Origin: Lineus longissimus
Lineage: Eukaryota > Nemertea > Pilidiophora > Heteronemertea > Lineidae
Length of the DNA stretch: 64,000 nt
Direction of reading: 5' to 3'
NCBI RefSeq assembly: GCF_910592395.1
Contig: NC_088313.1
Span: 15,330,437-15,394,436 of the forward strand
Every line of letters starts with the position of its first letter. The first letter of the stretch is position 1. The translations under genes and the position numbers were made by a program. Positions 36,939 through 49,767 of the stretch are shown in pieces. Below the pieces are notes generated by a model. It was not told where the DNA came from and ran no database searches. It saw only the letters and a list, made by a program, of their open reading frames with translations.

Positions 36939-37842
36939 CCTATAGACTTAGCTAAATTATAATTACTCCTATCAGAAGTTGCCACAACTCATATATATCA
37001 AGATATTTATTGAAAAGAGTGTCAGTGTGTCAATCATTCATCCTGTATTTCCATGTATAGCCTATATGTACATTACATTTTAAAACACACTGTGTGAAAA
37101 TTTGCCACTGTTTTTTTTTTAGATAGGTTGTCCAATGACACTGGAATAATTACCAATGAACAAAATACAATATGGGCCCTACAGTAAAATGAGATTATCA
37201 ATTCTCCTCATAATGTCCATGAGGTCAGACATACTCAATATTGGCCTTGGGGCAAATATGTATCTATGTACAGCCTTTGTTGTTCTTTCCTTAAATTTTA
37301 TTGAATAAAACAGCTCTCAATTAAAATGATTGAAAAATAAAGCTCAGCTAAGACAATAACAGAATATAGTTGAAAATGTTTGGTATTCTGCAACAAAATT
37401 GATTGATACACTTTATATCAGTAACTTCTTAATCTACTGGCCCATCTGGCTACTGCCTTTCAGAGAGGTTCCGATTTTTAAAGACCTCTTTTAAGACTTC
37501 TGTTTATGTAAAAACTATGATTGTGTTCAAGTTCTCACAGCCAAATGTCACCTAATATAAGTACTGTCACACTTTAATCAGTACAAGTTCGATTAATGCG
37601 GGTGTATTTATCAAAAAAAGTGTTTGCTAATGAGATTCTGTCTGTCAAATATTTGTGTTTCACTCCATTTCTCTGAATCATTCCATATAGGTACCGGTAC
37701 AGCCAAGGACCAATACCGCGTTTGTTCAGTCTTATGGTGCCGTCTTATAAAATCATAACAAAAATCTTTTCAACTGGACTACAGGAAACACTTCTTGGTA
37801 AAAGCAGTTAAGGGACTTCAGGAATATAACTCAGAGGACAGG
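36939..37842. other. 5' flank of the SH3BP2-like gene
   Basis: No supportable coding exon. An acceptor-like CTACAG ends at 37789, and the frame is open from there to the proposed ATG at 37843. The first recognised exon therefore probably starts at 37790 and contains 5' UTR, or coding sequence joined to an unseen upstream exon. Confidence 0.4.
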
Positions 37843-40800
37843 ATGGACACGGAGTTAGACCTTAACATTCCAACTCCACAAAAGAATGTTGGTAAGTGGG
37901 CGTTACTTTTTTAAAGTATTTTATCAATTCAGAAGAGTTAGTTGCCTCAGAATATTTTGTTATTCAGATATATTGTTACTGTAAACATTGAAATGTTTGC
38001 CAAGCATTTTTTTTTCTTTGTCAACTCAAATGCAACCTAAAGAGCATGAAGATTTCAACTGTAGCGCATATACATGTACCATTAAATTTTGGCAGCAAGC
38101 AAGCTTTAGTCCACCATCAATTGAAAGTCACCCTTGCTCCCAAATTTTAAACTTATTTTCTTCAAAAAAGCATTAAATCCTTTTCAATGATCTTCTGCAT
38201 TCAAATTTGGTGCGATTCCACACCATGTGTACTGTGCAAGGTGATCGCAAGTACCAATCAACGATAGTTTTTTTGTGGCCTCAGGGGTGTTTCAAACGAT
38301 TCTGTATCTGATTTGTGATACTTCCAGCTTCACAGCAGCTGCTCGCAGATGGAGAAACATCTTATCATGCATATATCACAAAGTTAAAACATGATGCAAA
38401 AGGAGTCGCAGCCAGATTCCAGTCGGTTAAGAACTTGTTAACTCCTGGTAAGTATAGGCAACACATTTATGACTTTTTACTCATTTGCTATCTAAGTTTC
38501 TGCATTACAGGAGGTTTAAAAGTTCTATTGTTTTAACTTTTTAGTTCACAAAAAATCTTTGTTAAGCCATAATTTATGTCTCAGACTAAGGTATCACCAT
38601 TGCAAGTTTTTAGATCATAGGTCACATACATCACAAATCAGGGATATGTCCCTTAGCCCCTTTTACACTTTTAATCCCTTTGTTTTAAAAATTGTGCAAT
38701 TTCTATACAATTTTCTCATCTTTCAGTTCGACCTGTCCTTGTAATACTCAACCGTGGATGCCTTTACTGTTTCAAAGATGATACATCAAAGAAACCCAGT
38801 GGATCATACACATTATTTGGTTACAACAGGTAACTCACATTTTATTTTGCAATTCGTTCGATTCGGGAAGTACAGTTCAGATTTTAAAAGAGCACATCGT
38901 TTATTTTGATATGATTTCAGTCTATAAGAATGAATAAATTTTTGATATTCTTTTGGTTGCTCTTGTGAAAAGCTTTTGTGGGTTCCTCGACAATGCCGGG
39001 TAAGGGTCATCAATATCTTGGTCAAAGAAACTATTTTACTGATGTGGGGCAATCGTTTCAGGCTATGAGATTTATTTGATCTTATCAAAGGCCTTCTCCG
39101 TTTGTACAGATATCTAAAAAGAGAAGACAAATTGTGCCGTTGTATAAAGAAGTATGTACAGATGTTATAAATGCGAAGTTTCAGTGAACTTGGATGCATA
39201 TCGACGTCACTACAGTAATGTGCCGTGTATTTCTGTTGTCCTGAACCAAGAAACAGAGTTTATAACGCTGTACAAAAACAATTCCTTGAAACCTATGACC
39301 TATACATGAAGCAAAAGGGTTAATTGCTTCTAATCATAGTTCCCAGAACAATATTCGAAAGTAGTCTACTTCCAAAAAAGTTGTCTGTTATTGAGAATGT
39401 GGATAATTTATTGTGTAGCACATGAAATGATTTGATTGACAAATTATCTCATGTTCTGCAATACAGAATTGTTCGTAATAACAAAAAGTCATTACTTCAA
39501 AGAATGAGTTTTTGGGAATAATGATATAAGGTAATTTCGGGTATTATATGATAATGAATCATATTCGTTTTTTGGTTTTGTACACTTTTGGTAGATGCTG
39601 GACTTAGATTGTCATTTGCTGCTGGCTTTAAGCGGCTGTACTATGCACTTAAGTGAATTTAACGCTGTAATCTGACATTGTTTGAGCACTTAAAAAGACT
39701 CTCTAAGTATAGCAAACAACAGCAAGGTGATTCATCTGTTATTGCTATTGCAGTACAGTGATCATAACTGATGTTGCTAGTATGTCAGCTGAGCTTTTGG
39801 CCCTTGGGCCTCTTGTTTACTCTTGACATTTCTGTCTGCTGATACTGGCAAAAGCACCTTTTCAGAGTTGTGTACTATGATCTCTATTCTAAGGGGCTGA
39901 GCCCTGTCCTTCCTAAACTCTGCCTGGAATTCCTTCATTAAGAATTCACTGAATTCATAAGTTATGGTATCAAGGGTGAGCCAGTTTGTACAAGCTAAAC
40001 CTTTTCTTCAGAGTAATCCGAGCGAAGGAACTCCAGACAGATAAACGCCCATGGGTTTTCCAAATGGAACATGCATCGCCAGCTATGGAAACACTGGCAT
40101 TCTCCACGCCGACTCAAAAAGATATGGAGGTAGGGAATTGTTGATTCCGTTGTCTTATATGATATAATATATGATAATAATGTCTAGTATTTGTATAGCG
40201 CTACTCAGAACGCATTGCTGTTTAAGTGCTATTTGTTGATTTCCACTCATTGTCACTGATAATGCCTCTCGAACAGCCAACACTTCAAGCTCTAAATCAA
40301 GCATTTCCAAGATCATACCGGAGATAAATGGTGTCAACAGACACCCAGAATCTGGATACATTCGTGTGCCTTTTATCTTTGCGTTTTAAGATAATCACAA
40401 AAACTATTTCGCTGAAAAAAAGGAAAACTTAATTGAAACTACTGCTTAGCCTACAGGGTTGTTAGTATGCTAAACTTAAGCTACGTAAAAGTTGGCCATG
40501 CTCAGATGTTTCATATTTCAGAAATGGATGATTGCCATCAAGCAGGAGATGTTCAAAGCGAACCGTGGCACGATAGCGGCAAAGAAATTCAGTGACACAG
40601 TATCTGGTCGCCCTCCTGGTGACGGCAAGGATGAATCACTCTCAGACTTTGTTGAACAGCCAATCTATGATGATATATCATTGACAGATGTTGTCTACGA
40701 GGTTGATAAAGCCACTAAAAAAAACCCGGTGGCGTTAATGGGAAAAAATTCTGATGATGATGGTGAGTGTTCCCTTTGTGTAATCATGTGCTCATATGAA

Positions 40801-43800
40801 TGTAAAAGGTAGGCTAAAATCTCCTTTAAAGGTGTTAGCGACTTTTTACTTCAGTATGTTTAGTCTTCTTCTCTTTCATAAGTGACAACTTTTCTGTTTT
40901 TCCAATTTTTTTTCAGCTCTTAGGTAGTAGAAACGTGCATTATTATTTTTAGCACGCACAACTCCTGACGTGAAGAAAAACCTGTCGCGCCACGTCACTG
41001 CTTTGCCCCGAGTTCGGACTTGACGTCACCCCGCTATTACGAGGCAGTGCCATTTCCATCGTCATTGCCTGTTTCAATATTTCATCATGAATTTCTGAAA
41101 ATCATCTGAAATATTGAAAAATTTCTCAGAGAATTTGATTGACTTTCAGATGATGACCCAACTAATTATTTGGAGTTTGAATCGGCGGCCAAACCAATCT
41201 CATCAGGTGAGCAAATGTGACCTGTTCTAGCAAAACCAGTCGCATGTTGCACATAAGATAAGCCTAGATGACATCATTAGATAGAAGAAATTTATGTCGT
41301 CAGATTTCACAAAAGGCAGACAATAGTGAAATGAACAAACAGTCCATCTCAACCTGCCAAGCTCAGTGCGACATGCGACTTGTTTTGCTGGAAAGGCTCA
41401 CAAATAAATAAAAGTTAGATGGAAATGAAGGACTTTTAAGGCCCAGTTGCTCGATCAGAATTTAAGGCAAACACACCAGCGATTGCTCACCTGTTTAAAT
41501 GATCTCATCTTATCTCATCTACGAAAGTAGTGCCAGGACTTAACCACTTCACTACTGGGCATTTTTGACATTATTCGGTTGAGTACTTGACTCTTCAGCG
41601 ACATTCCTAGCAATGACATAATGATGTGCAATATGCGTCATGCATTGTAGTACATTACGTCATCAGACCGAAATTCCGGTCCACAAGGGCATGAGTCTTT
41701 GCATGTTGGACTGACATTTCGGGCACGAGTAGTGAAACTAATAAAGTATATATTTGATAATCCTACGGTTAAGATTACTTGAGACATGAGCCATCCAAGG
41801 TCATATACAAGGTCTGAAAATAATGATACAAGTTTCTTAGAATCAGCATTGCCCTTTAAAATTCTGATGGATTTGACACACATTTGTATATACCTTGAGT
41901 TTAATATCACCCCGTCGTCATTTCAGGTAAACAACGAGCACCGAGTAACATTGCCAGTGAGCTTGATAAGACCTTCGCTAGAAAAGTAAGCATGCCAGGT
42001 AGTGGGTCTACTGTGTTTGTAAGTATATGCATACAGCAAAGCGAGTAATGTTTGCAAAACCGAAAAGTGTGCATCATTTTTCATTTGGCATTGTTTTGTG
42101 TTGACATTTGCTGCCAAAACTAACTGGGTTAATGCATGATTATGAGTTGAAATATTTGGGAAATTTATTGTTGTGTTTGCCTCCCAAATTGCAAAAATCG
42201 CAAAAAAAACACAGTCGCGGATATTACCCATTCTACTCTATCGTAGAGTTGGCCAGCAGTCTCTTATTTGCACCTTGATAGCCGAACTATCTACATTTAC
42301 ATGGACCAAACTCCCGTTCCAGCTGGTACTCACTGCTCTAACATGTCCATAACTTCAAAATTAAAAAAGACACAAATGTCTTCTTCAGGAAAAGATGAGA
42401 ACTGAAACAAGTTCTTCAATAAGATATGTTGGAAAGGCATCTAACATTGATTACTAAGCCATTATCCTGAGAGGATCTACAAGGTGATGCTTGTCACCCC
42501 TTGAGGGGGGAGGGTCAAAAGTACATATGTTGATACTTGCATCACTTGACACCTAGAATCCTTAATTAAAGCCAAAAATATATCCTCCAAACAAAAAAGG
42601 GTGTCACAGTGTCAGGTTCACTTGGAAAAAAAAGTAGCCCCAAGGTCATTCCTCCTAGTGATATACTAAATGTCTCATTTTTTATATTTTAGGGAAAAAG
42701 TCGTGTCCCAAATGTTCCACCACCAAGCAAAAGAGACTTTGATAAAGGGCCATTGCCACCAACACCAGGGTAGGTATGGAGGGGAAAGAGACATCTCACA
42801 CTGCTTGCAGACCCTGCCACCCCACATTGCCTGCAGACCCAGCAAATCCAAATTGCCAATGCATGAAACCAGTCTTGTGTAAGAGTGAATGTAATTTTTT
42901 TGGACATAATTTCTGTCCTTTTTATCACCAGGAGTAGTAAACGTTCCGAGCCAGATGGAAGAAGTTTTAAGAAACCATCAACAGACAACTCAAAATCTCA
43001 GTCACCAGAAAAACCGAGTGTTGCAGAAAAACCTCGAATAGCCAGGAAGCAAAAAACCAGCCCTGAAAGAGCACCCGAGCTACCTCCTTGGAACAAGGGT
43101 AATGCGCCAAAACTCCCCCCTGCTAGGAAGGAAAGTGAGGCCGATTACAAACCTAAGTTGCCAACAGGCAAGAAGAAGGGTTTAGATGAACCAGCACCCC
43201 CAATACCAGTATCACCAGCATCTAAGAAGGTTCGCCTAATTTTTGATCAAATTCGTATTGGTTGATGTAATTTTTGATCTTTTTTGATCTTTATTTTTGA
43301 TCTTTATTTTTGATCTTTGATGTCTACTTACACTGGCAATGTAAATTGGGATGCAGACTAGCATCAGGAGATGGTGCTATATTTTGCACAGTGGGTGATG
43401 TGATCTAGCATCTACACTTTTGTCCTCCGACACTAATTTTTTGCTTCCACTTTCAGCTATCAATTACACAGGCAGACATCGACAAGGTAACAATTTTTTT
43501 ATACACCCCTCTGATTCACACACAAACAGTGAAGAAATCCCATTCAAATTGGAAAATCAGCTGTCCGTACATTGATTAACAAGTTCAAAGTTTGCCAAAA
43601 CACAGAGTGCCGGGAGGGGGTTTGACTTTTGGTTACCAAATATATCTACCAGAGGGAGGTCCTTCCAGTTGGGAAAGGAACCCCCAACCATGAGTTGACG
43701 GTAAATGAGTTTTTTTGGCGGTTCCACCCTCAGATTCAACTGCCACCAAGTCCGGGAACCTGACTGCACTCTCGCTATACCCCGTTTCATTTCTAAAAAT

Positions 43801-45445
43801 AGGTTTGTGGAAAGAAGGGCACATCTGCTCTTGTCCTTGTTGATTTTGATGATGTTTTCTCATTGAGATACCGCAATTTTTTTATAGGCCGGGTCTATTT
43901 GGCAAGCCGCTCGCCGAACAGGCATCTTTTTTTGTCCTGTTTGGAGAGCCGCTTGCCAAACAGCACTAAAAAGCCACCCTGTTCGGCCAGCCGGGCTTGC
44001 CAAACAGAGCAAAATTTCTTTCCTGTTTGGCAAGCCGATGAATAAACCACGCCTACTCATGAATATGTATAATGGCGTATTGATCTGAAAATGGTCTGTT
44101 ACTGCGGTTTTTCCTCTCCAGCGCATTACTAACTTATGAATATTAATGAGCCCTTGGGCATTTATAGATATTAAGGAGTTCGGCTCTCCATTCAGGACAA
44201 AAAAAGTCGCTGTTTGGTAAGCCGGGCTTGCCTAATAGTCACTTCCTTTTTTTTTTATATGTGAAAAACACTGTGTTTTCTCCCATCGTAGTCAAAGCGA
44301 GGAGTTAATAGAGGTCATTAATAGAGAGGTATCAGCTAAGGGAGGTTCCACTGTATTTATAATACAGCATTTCACATACCCACCATGCATTTATTTCCTG
44401 TCACTCTTTCAGGATCCTTCCTTATATTGGAAGTGTCATTTCTTTGAAGGGACAAAAGAGGAGGCGAACGCGTAAGTTGGCTGATTAGTTCCATCAATGA
44501 AATTGAAAACACCATGCATGATCTAAGTCATTGGTCATACCATGAAGTGGCCAGTGATTATCTTTCTAATTCTGTCGACTGTGATCACTTCTGATTGCAG
44601 TCAACTATATAGACTGTAAACAACCTATCTTCACTTGGAACATGCACAGATGAATCTGCAACAACTTCCAAAGTAAATATTGGCCCGGCAGGGGCTCATA
44701 AGCACCTCAAGGATTTCTACAGGGAAGGTTGTTTTGCCCGAGGGGACATTTCCCCAAAATAAATGGATTTTGGGCTCAATTTTAAAGATGTATTTCGGCC
44801 CTTGAAACTTGCTTGGTCAAATTCAAAGAAGGAAGGGGGATCGCTTGCACTCCACAACTTCCCTCTCTTTTCTATGTTCTATTCGAAATGCTAATTCTTT
44901 TGCCTTTTTCTTAAAATCTGTTAATTTTTCATTCAGGATCTTGGCAAAGTTAGCCACAGATGGTGTATATTTAGTTCGAGATAGTAGCGGCGTTGATGAG
45001 AGTCAAGTTTTAGCAGTCTATTGTAAAAAAAGAACACACAAATACCTTATCAGACAGGAAGAAGGGGTGAGCATTTTTTTTGTTCTGAGCATGAGTTTCT
45101 GACATATGTAAAATATTTGTGAGTGTTTCGTACATGCCGATTTCACACATAATATCGACTCCCGAAAACAAAAATTGCAAAAACAATATTATATTTACGA
45201 AAAACAGAACGAAATCCTAAGCTAAGCGAATAATACCATAATAAATTGACCATTTGATTGTGTTCTTAGATTTTTTTCATTTTGTATTTCAGAAGTATTT
45301 TTTGACGAACAAGAACGAATCCGAAGCGCAAGCAGATTCACTGGAGAATATGCTATACCACTACCATACAAATAACTTGCCGAACAACGAGACAATGTTG
45401 TCAGAGCCATACCATCTTGCGTTACTAAAGGCTGACAACACGTGA
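37843..45445 (+). CDS. SH3BP2: SH3BP2-like adaptor with PH and SH2 domains, 497 aa, 13 exons
   Basis: Exons 37843-37891, 38328-38447, 38727-38829, 40012-40129, 40522-40762, 41150-41206, 41927-41985, 42693-42769, 42932-43229, 43457-43486, 44413-44471, 44937-45066 and 45293-45445 (TGA), phase-consistent, totalling 498 codons. The PH domain at about 45-145 has RPVLVILNRGCLYCFKDD, LFGYNRVIRAKEL and the C-terminal helix Trp132 (KWMIAIKQEM). Candidate phosphotyrosines are Y179 (IYDDI), Y189 (VYEV) and Y217 (NYLEF). A Pro/Lys-rich linker (PPPSKRDFDKGPLPPTPG) follows. The C-terminal SH2 domain spans about 389-490 with phosphate-binding Arg418 in YLVRDSS, and ends LYHYHTNNLP, as in vertebrate SH3BP2. 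The family scaffolds tyrosine-kinase signalling in the cytoplasm. The PH beta1-beta2 segment looks short. SLP-76/BLNK relatives lack a PH domain, which favours SH3BP2. Confidence 0.88.
39780..39825 (-). repeat. End fragment of the GAGGCCCAAGGGCC repeat family
   Basis: The reverse complement reads AACAAGAGGCCCAAGGGCC followed by GCTCAGCTGA, matching the head of the element at 49768. It lies in intron 3 of the SH3BP2-like gene. Only the end is recognisable. Confidence 0.55.
40165..40370 (-). repeat. Possible LINE/SINE 3' tail
   Basis: On the minus strand the segment ends with AGCGCTATACAAATACTAG and an ATTATTATC tract. This is the same kind of GCGCT-containing, ATT-ending tail as the LINE at 12566-12834. 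No reverse transcriptase coding is present. It is in intron 4 of the SH3BP2-like gene. Confidence 0.35.
43885..44240. repeat. Short repeats of CTGTTTGGCAAGCCG in an SH3BP2-like intron
   Basis: Five or more diverged copies of a core like TGTTTGGCAAGCCG occur between 43900 and 44040 and again near 44210. They include adjacent direct and inverted forms such as AGCCGGGCTTGCC. They look like an imperfect minisatellite. A nearby segment (43862-44090) is open on both strands, but I see no protein signature. Confidence 0.5.
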
Positions 45446-45775
45446 GGTGTGTAATCCATTCAGTCAGCCAAACACGTGAGATGTGTAATCAATTCTTTCA
45501 GCCAAACATGTGAGATGTGTAATCCATTCAGTCAGCCAAACACGTGAGATGTGTAATCCATTCAGTCACCCAAACACGTGAGATGTGTAATCCATTCTTT
45601 GAGCCAAACACGTGAGATGTGTAATCCATTCTTTCAGCCAAACACGTAAGATGTGTAATCCATTCAGTCACCAAAACACGTGAGATGTGTAATCCATTCA
45701 ATCGGCCAAACACGTGAGATGTGTAATCCATTCAATCAGCCAAACACGTGGGATGTGAGATCAATTCTTTCAGCC
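45440..45775. repeat. 34-bp minisatellite carrying E-boxes, starting at the SH3BP2-like stop codon
   Basis: About ten units of 34 bp with the form GTGTAATCCATTCAGTCAGC, then CAAACACGTGAGAT. Most units contain the palindromic E-box CACGTG (e.g. 45439, 45473, 45541, 45575, 45609); two units have variants (CATGTG near 45507, CACGTA near 45643). The TGA stop of the SH3BP2-like gene (45443-45445) lies within the first unit, so the array forms the start of the 3' UTR. Confidence 0.85.
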
Positions 45776-46923
45776 AGTATTTCAGAAAGTCTACAGCCAA
45801 ACCTGATTCCAATTCTCTGACAGAGCGCTTGCAATGAACATTGTCACTGACACTTCAAATCTTTGTGACAATTGTTTGCAATGAAATCACACTTGATAAT
45901 TTAGCTTTTACAGTTCAAAGATAGTACACATTGGCAGTTGAATTGTTTTTGATAGTATAGAATCTCTCTTTAGGGAATGTTGTCCGGGGGTCAAATAGAG
46001 CAGAAGTCACCAAGTTGTGATCACAGTTTCTCTCCTTATGAGAGAGGTAGTCCCTCTACACTGGCATATTATGCGAAAAACAAGCTGACATTCAGCAAGA
46101 TTGATGTCGGCCGGATATCAACTTGATGCTGGCTGAAAGTGAAATCAACGGGCAAATATCAAGCTGACATTTGCAGGAGTGATGTCAATCAGACATCAAA
46201 CCTGTGGACATCTGCCAGATGTCTGGAAGAATTCAATTTCCGCCCCAGCCACATAGGTTTTGGATCTGAAGTTTCCAAATCCAACGTATTTAAAAATGTG
46301 GCCGAAACAGATATATTGCTTGTGGTGTCAAATCATAGTTGGTCTAGTTATATTTATGGCCCAATTTTGATATGTCCTGTATGGTGCCAGTGTATCTAAT
46401 GTATGTATACATGTAGATATAGTTTGAAATATTTTATCTCTAAGAGCATTTTGATTTGCTGAATGATGTAAAAAGAATTTGTTATCATTGCATAGACATG
46501 TGTTTGCTATTTATGCAGGATGTGCATTATATCGTTCTAGATAACCCAGAAAGAGTCAATTTATTTTGGCGTTTTGATTCAGAAACGTTTTTGCATGAAT
46601 CACCCTAGTGATGGATTTCCCACTCAAAACCTCACCAAGCAAGGGTCTAATTGATTCCCAGCCAAACAGTGTCTATTACTGTACCTGTGGCAGGGTTTGA
46701 ATTTAACCTCTGTCACCGCTGCCATGGCAGTCGGTGCCTTCCAAAATGGCCCTCATCATCCCTTTCAATCTTCTTTCATATTTTTCAGTACCCAAGGCCA
46801 TTGGCTCTAAAATATGTGTGCCCTTATAACTTTAGAATTCAAGGCCTGAGTTATAACTAAAGCAGGATAAATGATGTATATTTTGTTGTAGAAATTATGT
46901 GCAGTCTTTGAGAGTTGAAGCTT

Positions 46924-47165
46924 CAGCATGACAGATAGCCTGGAACAGTTTCATTTGTTAGAAGCTTCTTGCTATACATGCTAGCACACTTCAGGATTTA
47001 TTCAGCATGACAGATAGCCTGGAATAGTTCGCTAGAAGTGACTTCCTGTACATGCTAGCATATAATCCAGCATGACAGATAGCCTGGAACAGTTTTGTGC
47101 ATTAGAAGCTTCTTGCTGAAAATGCTTATCATACCACAGGATTTATTCAGCATGACAGATAACTT
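46924..47165. repeat. Four-copy tandem repeat of 65-80 bp
   Basis: Units begin CAGCATGACAGATAGCCTGG at about 46924, 47003, 47068 and 47148. The first three continue with a TTAGAAGCTTCTTGCT-like segment. Spacing is 79, 65 and 80 bp. Confidence 0.7.
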
Positions 47166-47208
47166 GAACAGTTTCGTATGATGTAGAAATATTGCAATAT
47201 TTACAAAA

Positions 47209-47370
47209 GGGGGCCCATCCATTTAGTACGTACGCACTGCAGGGAGGAGGTCTTGGAATTTTGGGGAAAATGCGTACGCCTGTACATTTTGGCCAAAATG
47301 TCTGTACACGGGGAGGGAGGGGGGTCTCAAAATCCCCAGTTTGATGCGCTCATACATTATGGATGGCCCC
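47209..47370. mobile_element. MITE with GGGGCCATCCAT-type inverted ends
   Basis: The left end GGGGGCCCATCCATTTAGTA and the right end CATTATGGATGGCCCC are inverted copies. Internal TACGTACGC / GCGTACGCC and CATTTTGGCC / GGCCAAAATG motifs also mirror each other. No target duplication is certain. Confidence 0.6.
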
Positions 47371-47698
47371 TAGTTTGTTGGAGATACGCTGTCAAGAATA
47401 TATTTTGATATTCTAAGACAACCGCTTTAGTCTTCATTTTTCTGCAGTGACGTCACTTGCCCAACTGTTGCAATTGGATTTACCCCTGGCTAACCCTTCC
47501 TTAATTTCGTGGTGATCAAGCCCAGAGTTCAAGGGATAGAGCACTTTTTGTGGCTTTGGCTTAAGCCACCTGGTGGCCAAACCAAGAATTGGATCAGACT
47601 AAAATTGGTCACTTATTTTGTTCCTGGTTTTAAGTCATTTGGAGGATGCCTTTTCCGTGCAGTTGATTGGACACCTGGACGAGTGTGAATCATAGAGG

Positions 47699-47851
47699 CC
47701 CTTACACCAGGCGGAGGAAGCCACAACAAACAAGCAGCAAACAGAAGACTGCATGGTCACACACCACACGTTCTTTTGTTCACTGTGCCTATATTTAGGT
47801 TTGTTTGGGCCAGCAGCTTCCTCTGCCTGGTGTAAAAGGGTCTATTATCCC
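47699..47851. mobile_element. MITE or hairpin with ACACCAGGCRGAGGAAGC arms
   Basis: The left arm CCCTTACACCAGGCGGAGGA matches the right arm TCCTCTGCCTGGTGTAAAAG in reverse complement with one mismatch and a two-base indel. About 100 bp of loop separates them. Confidence 0.6.
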
Positions 47852-49767
47852 TTCTTACCTTGTCTATAAGAATTGGGACAGACTTCACGGAGTTTTAAAA
47901 ATGACGAATACTTCCACGTTACGCCATTCCAATAAACCCATAACCATAGAATCCTCAAAAGCAAAGAACTAACAACTGTTCACTGTGTTGGCAATAAGAC
48001 ATTTTATTCCACTTGAGCCAATAGATAAAATAACACTACTGTCTCTCACCTAACTTTTCATGACTTGCCCGCAACAAGATTGCAGCATTGATTGAGGTTG
48101 ACGATTGGTCATGTACATGTTCTGTGGTTACCCAGAATGACTTTACAGATTGCAGGTTTTAGCTGCAATCTCTAATGCAAAAAGACCAGGGCCTGATCAT
48201 TGATAGTAGGGTTTGCTCCAAACCCCCAAAAATACCCCAAAAGACACCTATAATGCAATTGTAAAGTGGCAGTGCAATGTGTGCAGATCTAACAGACTTC
48301 CTACTCTAAATTAAAATTCTCTCCGTTTAAGAACTATCTATAACAAAAAAAGCTGATTCAAGAGTTGTCAGGGTGATAATGATATTTAATGTAAGTGAAT
48401 ATAATAATTTGAGAGGAAATCATTTTAAAATCGCCAAAACGCTCACAAAGCAAACTACAGACCTAAAATCAGATAGTTCTGTAATTTATCCTGACCTCAA
48501 ATAATTGTGCCCAACAAAAACTGAGCGACAAAATAATAATCAAATGTCCCGCACCAAATCATAATATTTCACTTCTTTCGATCTACCGGGAATTTTTTTT
48601 TTACAATTTTCATTCCACCTACAGCCTAAGGCAAGAAAAGCAAAGTATAACAGAAAATAAGCTCAAAGTAATCAATCAACAAAAAATCACACTGCAAAGC
48701 ATAAAAGCAAACATTACATATTTTTTTGGGTTTCACACACAAGACCGAAACAATTTTGAGATCCTCAAAATGCTCTTGGAACCTGGGCATAGTTTGGTTC
48801 ACTGAAGTATACCCAAGGTATACTTCCATTTTTTATCTATACACAACATTCATCCTTTCAGGACCAATGGAACCAGAACCCAGAATGTCTAAGCCTTGAT
48901 AGCAAAAGTATTCCTTTATTAATTATTCAATTTCATAATTATTATTTTTGTAACTTTTCAACTTTTTTTATTGAGAAATAATCAGCACACAGACATAGAA
49001 TATATACTTATGCGAATACACTGCATACATTTTTATACCTAGCTTCTATACAAGAACGCATAAATTTTACAATGCTACATTTTTTCTTCCCTTTGATATC
49101 GGGAATTATTGTGTATATACTGATTTCTTGATAATCAAATTGGCGTAAAATAAAATGCGGAGTAATTGAATTTGAATTGAAATCACTGTTACAGGGTTGT
49201 CAAAACATGAAATTGTCAAAGATGCAATTTCACAAAATCACTAACTATAATAACCGGTTTACGGGAACACAAGCAGCAAGTGATCCCAATACATACTTGT
49301 ATAATATAAATAGGAGAAAACAGTAGTAAATATGCACTATCGAAAATAAGGCTTCATACGCTTCGAGGCTGCATGAAGTTTATTGTTTGAAAGTTTTACC
49401 AAACCCTGTAAGCCTTTTTCTAGGATCGTTCTTAGCACGAACCACCAAGCATAGCATATGTACAGCAAGAAGAGATCCACAGGCATAGTCTAGAGAAATC
49501 GACATACCCAATGGACTGCCTCAGTTTCTTAAACCATTGACTTAAAAAATATACATCGTTTCTTTCGATTCATCACATATGTACATACATATGAAGATAT
49601 TCTCCTCGCAAGCCATTTTGTCAATGATTTTTTTCACTGAAATTGAATTGAAATTCACAGCTGATACACTCCTGAACTCTCAAAAATCTTTCATGACTCT
49701 TACACCATAAATGCATTGAGACTCACAGCTGATAGACCTCTTGAGCTCAAAAATTGTCAATGATACT

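Larger units (their letters stand above)
45776..49640. other. SH3BP2-like 3' UTR and intergenic DNA with repeats
   Basis: No gene supported. Listed repeats inside are at 46924-47165, 47209-47370 and 47699-47851. A segment near 46080-46230 has reiterated CTGACATT / GATGTC motifs. The part 48000-49640 is A+T-rich and empty of recognisable coding on both strands. An AATAAA at about 47931 may belong to the SH3BP2-like transcript. Confidence 0.4.

Noticed and set aside
38813-39199. 128-codon minus-strand ORF
   Set aside because: It overlaps an exon and intron of the SH3BP2-like gene, has no domain signature and no splice context.
45440-45775. CRISPR-like look of a regular 34-bp repeat
   Set aside because: There are no unique spacers between units, and the context is an animal gene. 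It is a minisatellite.
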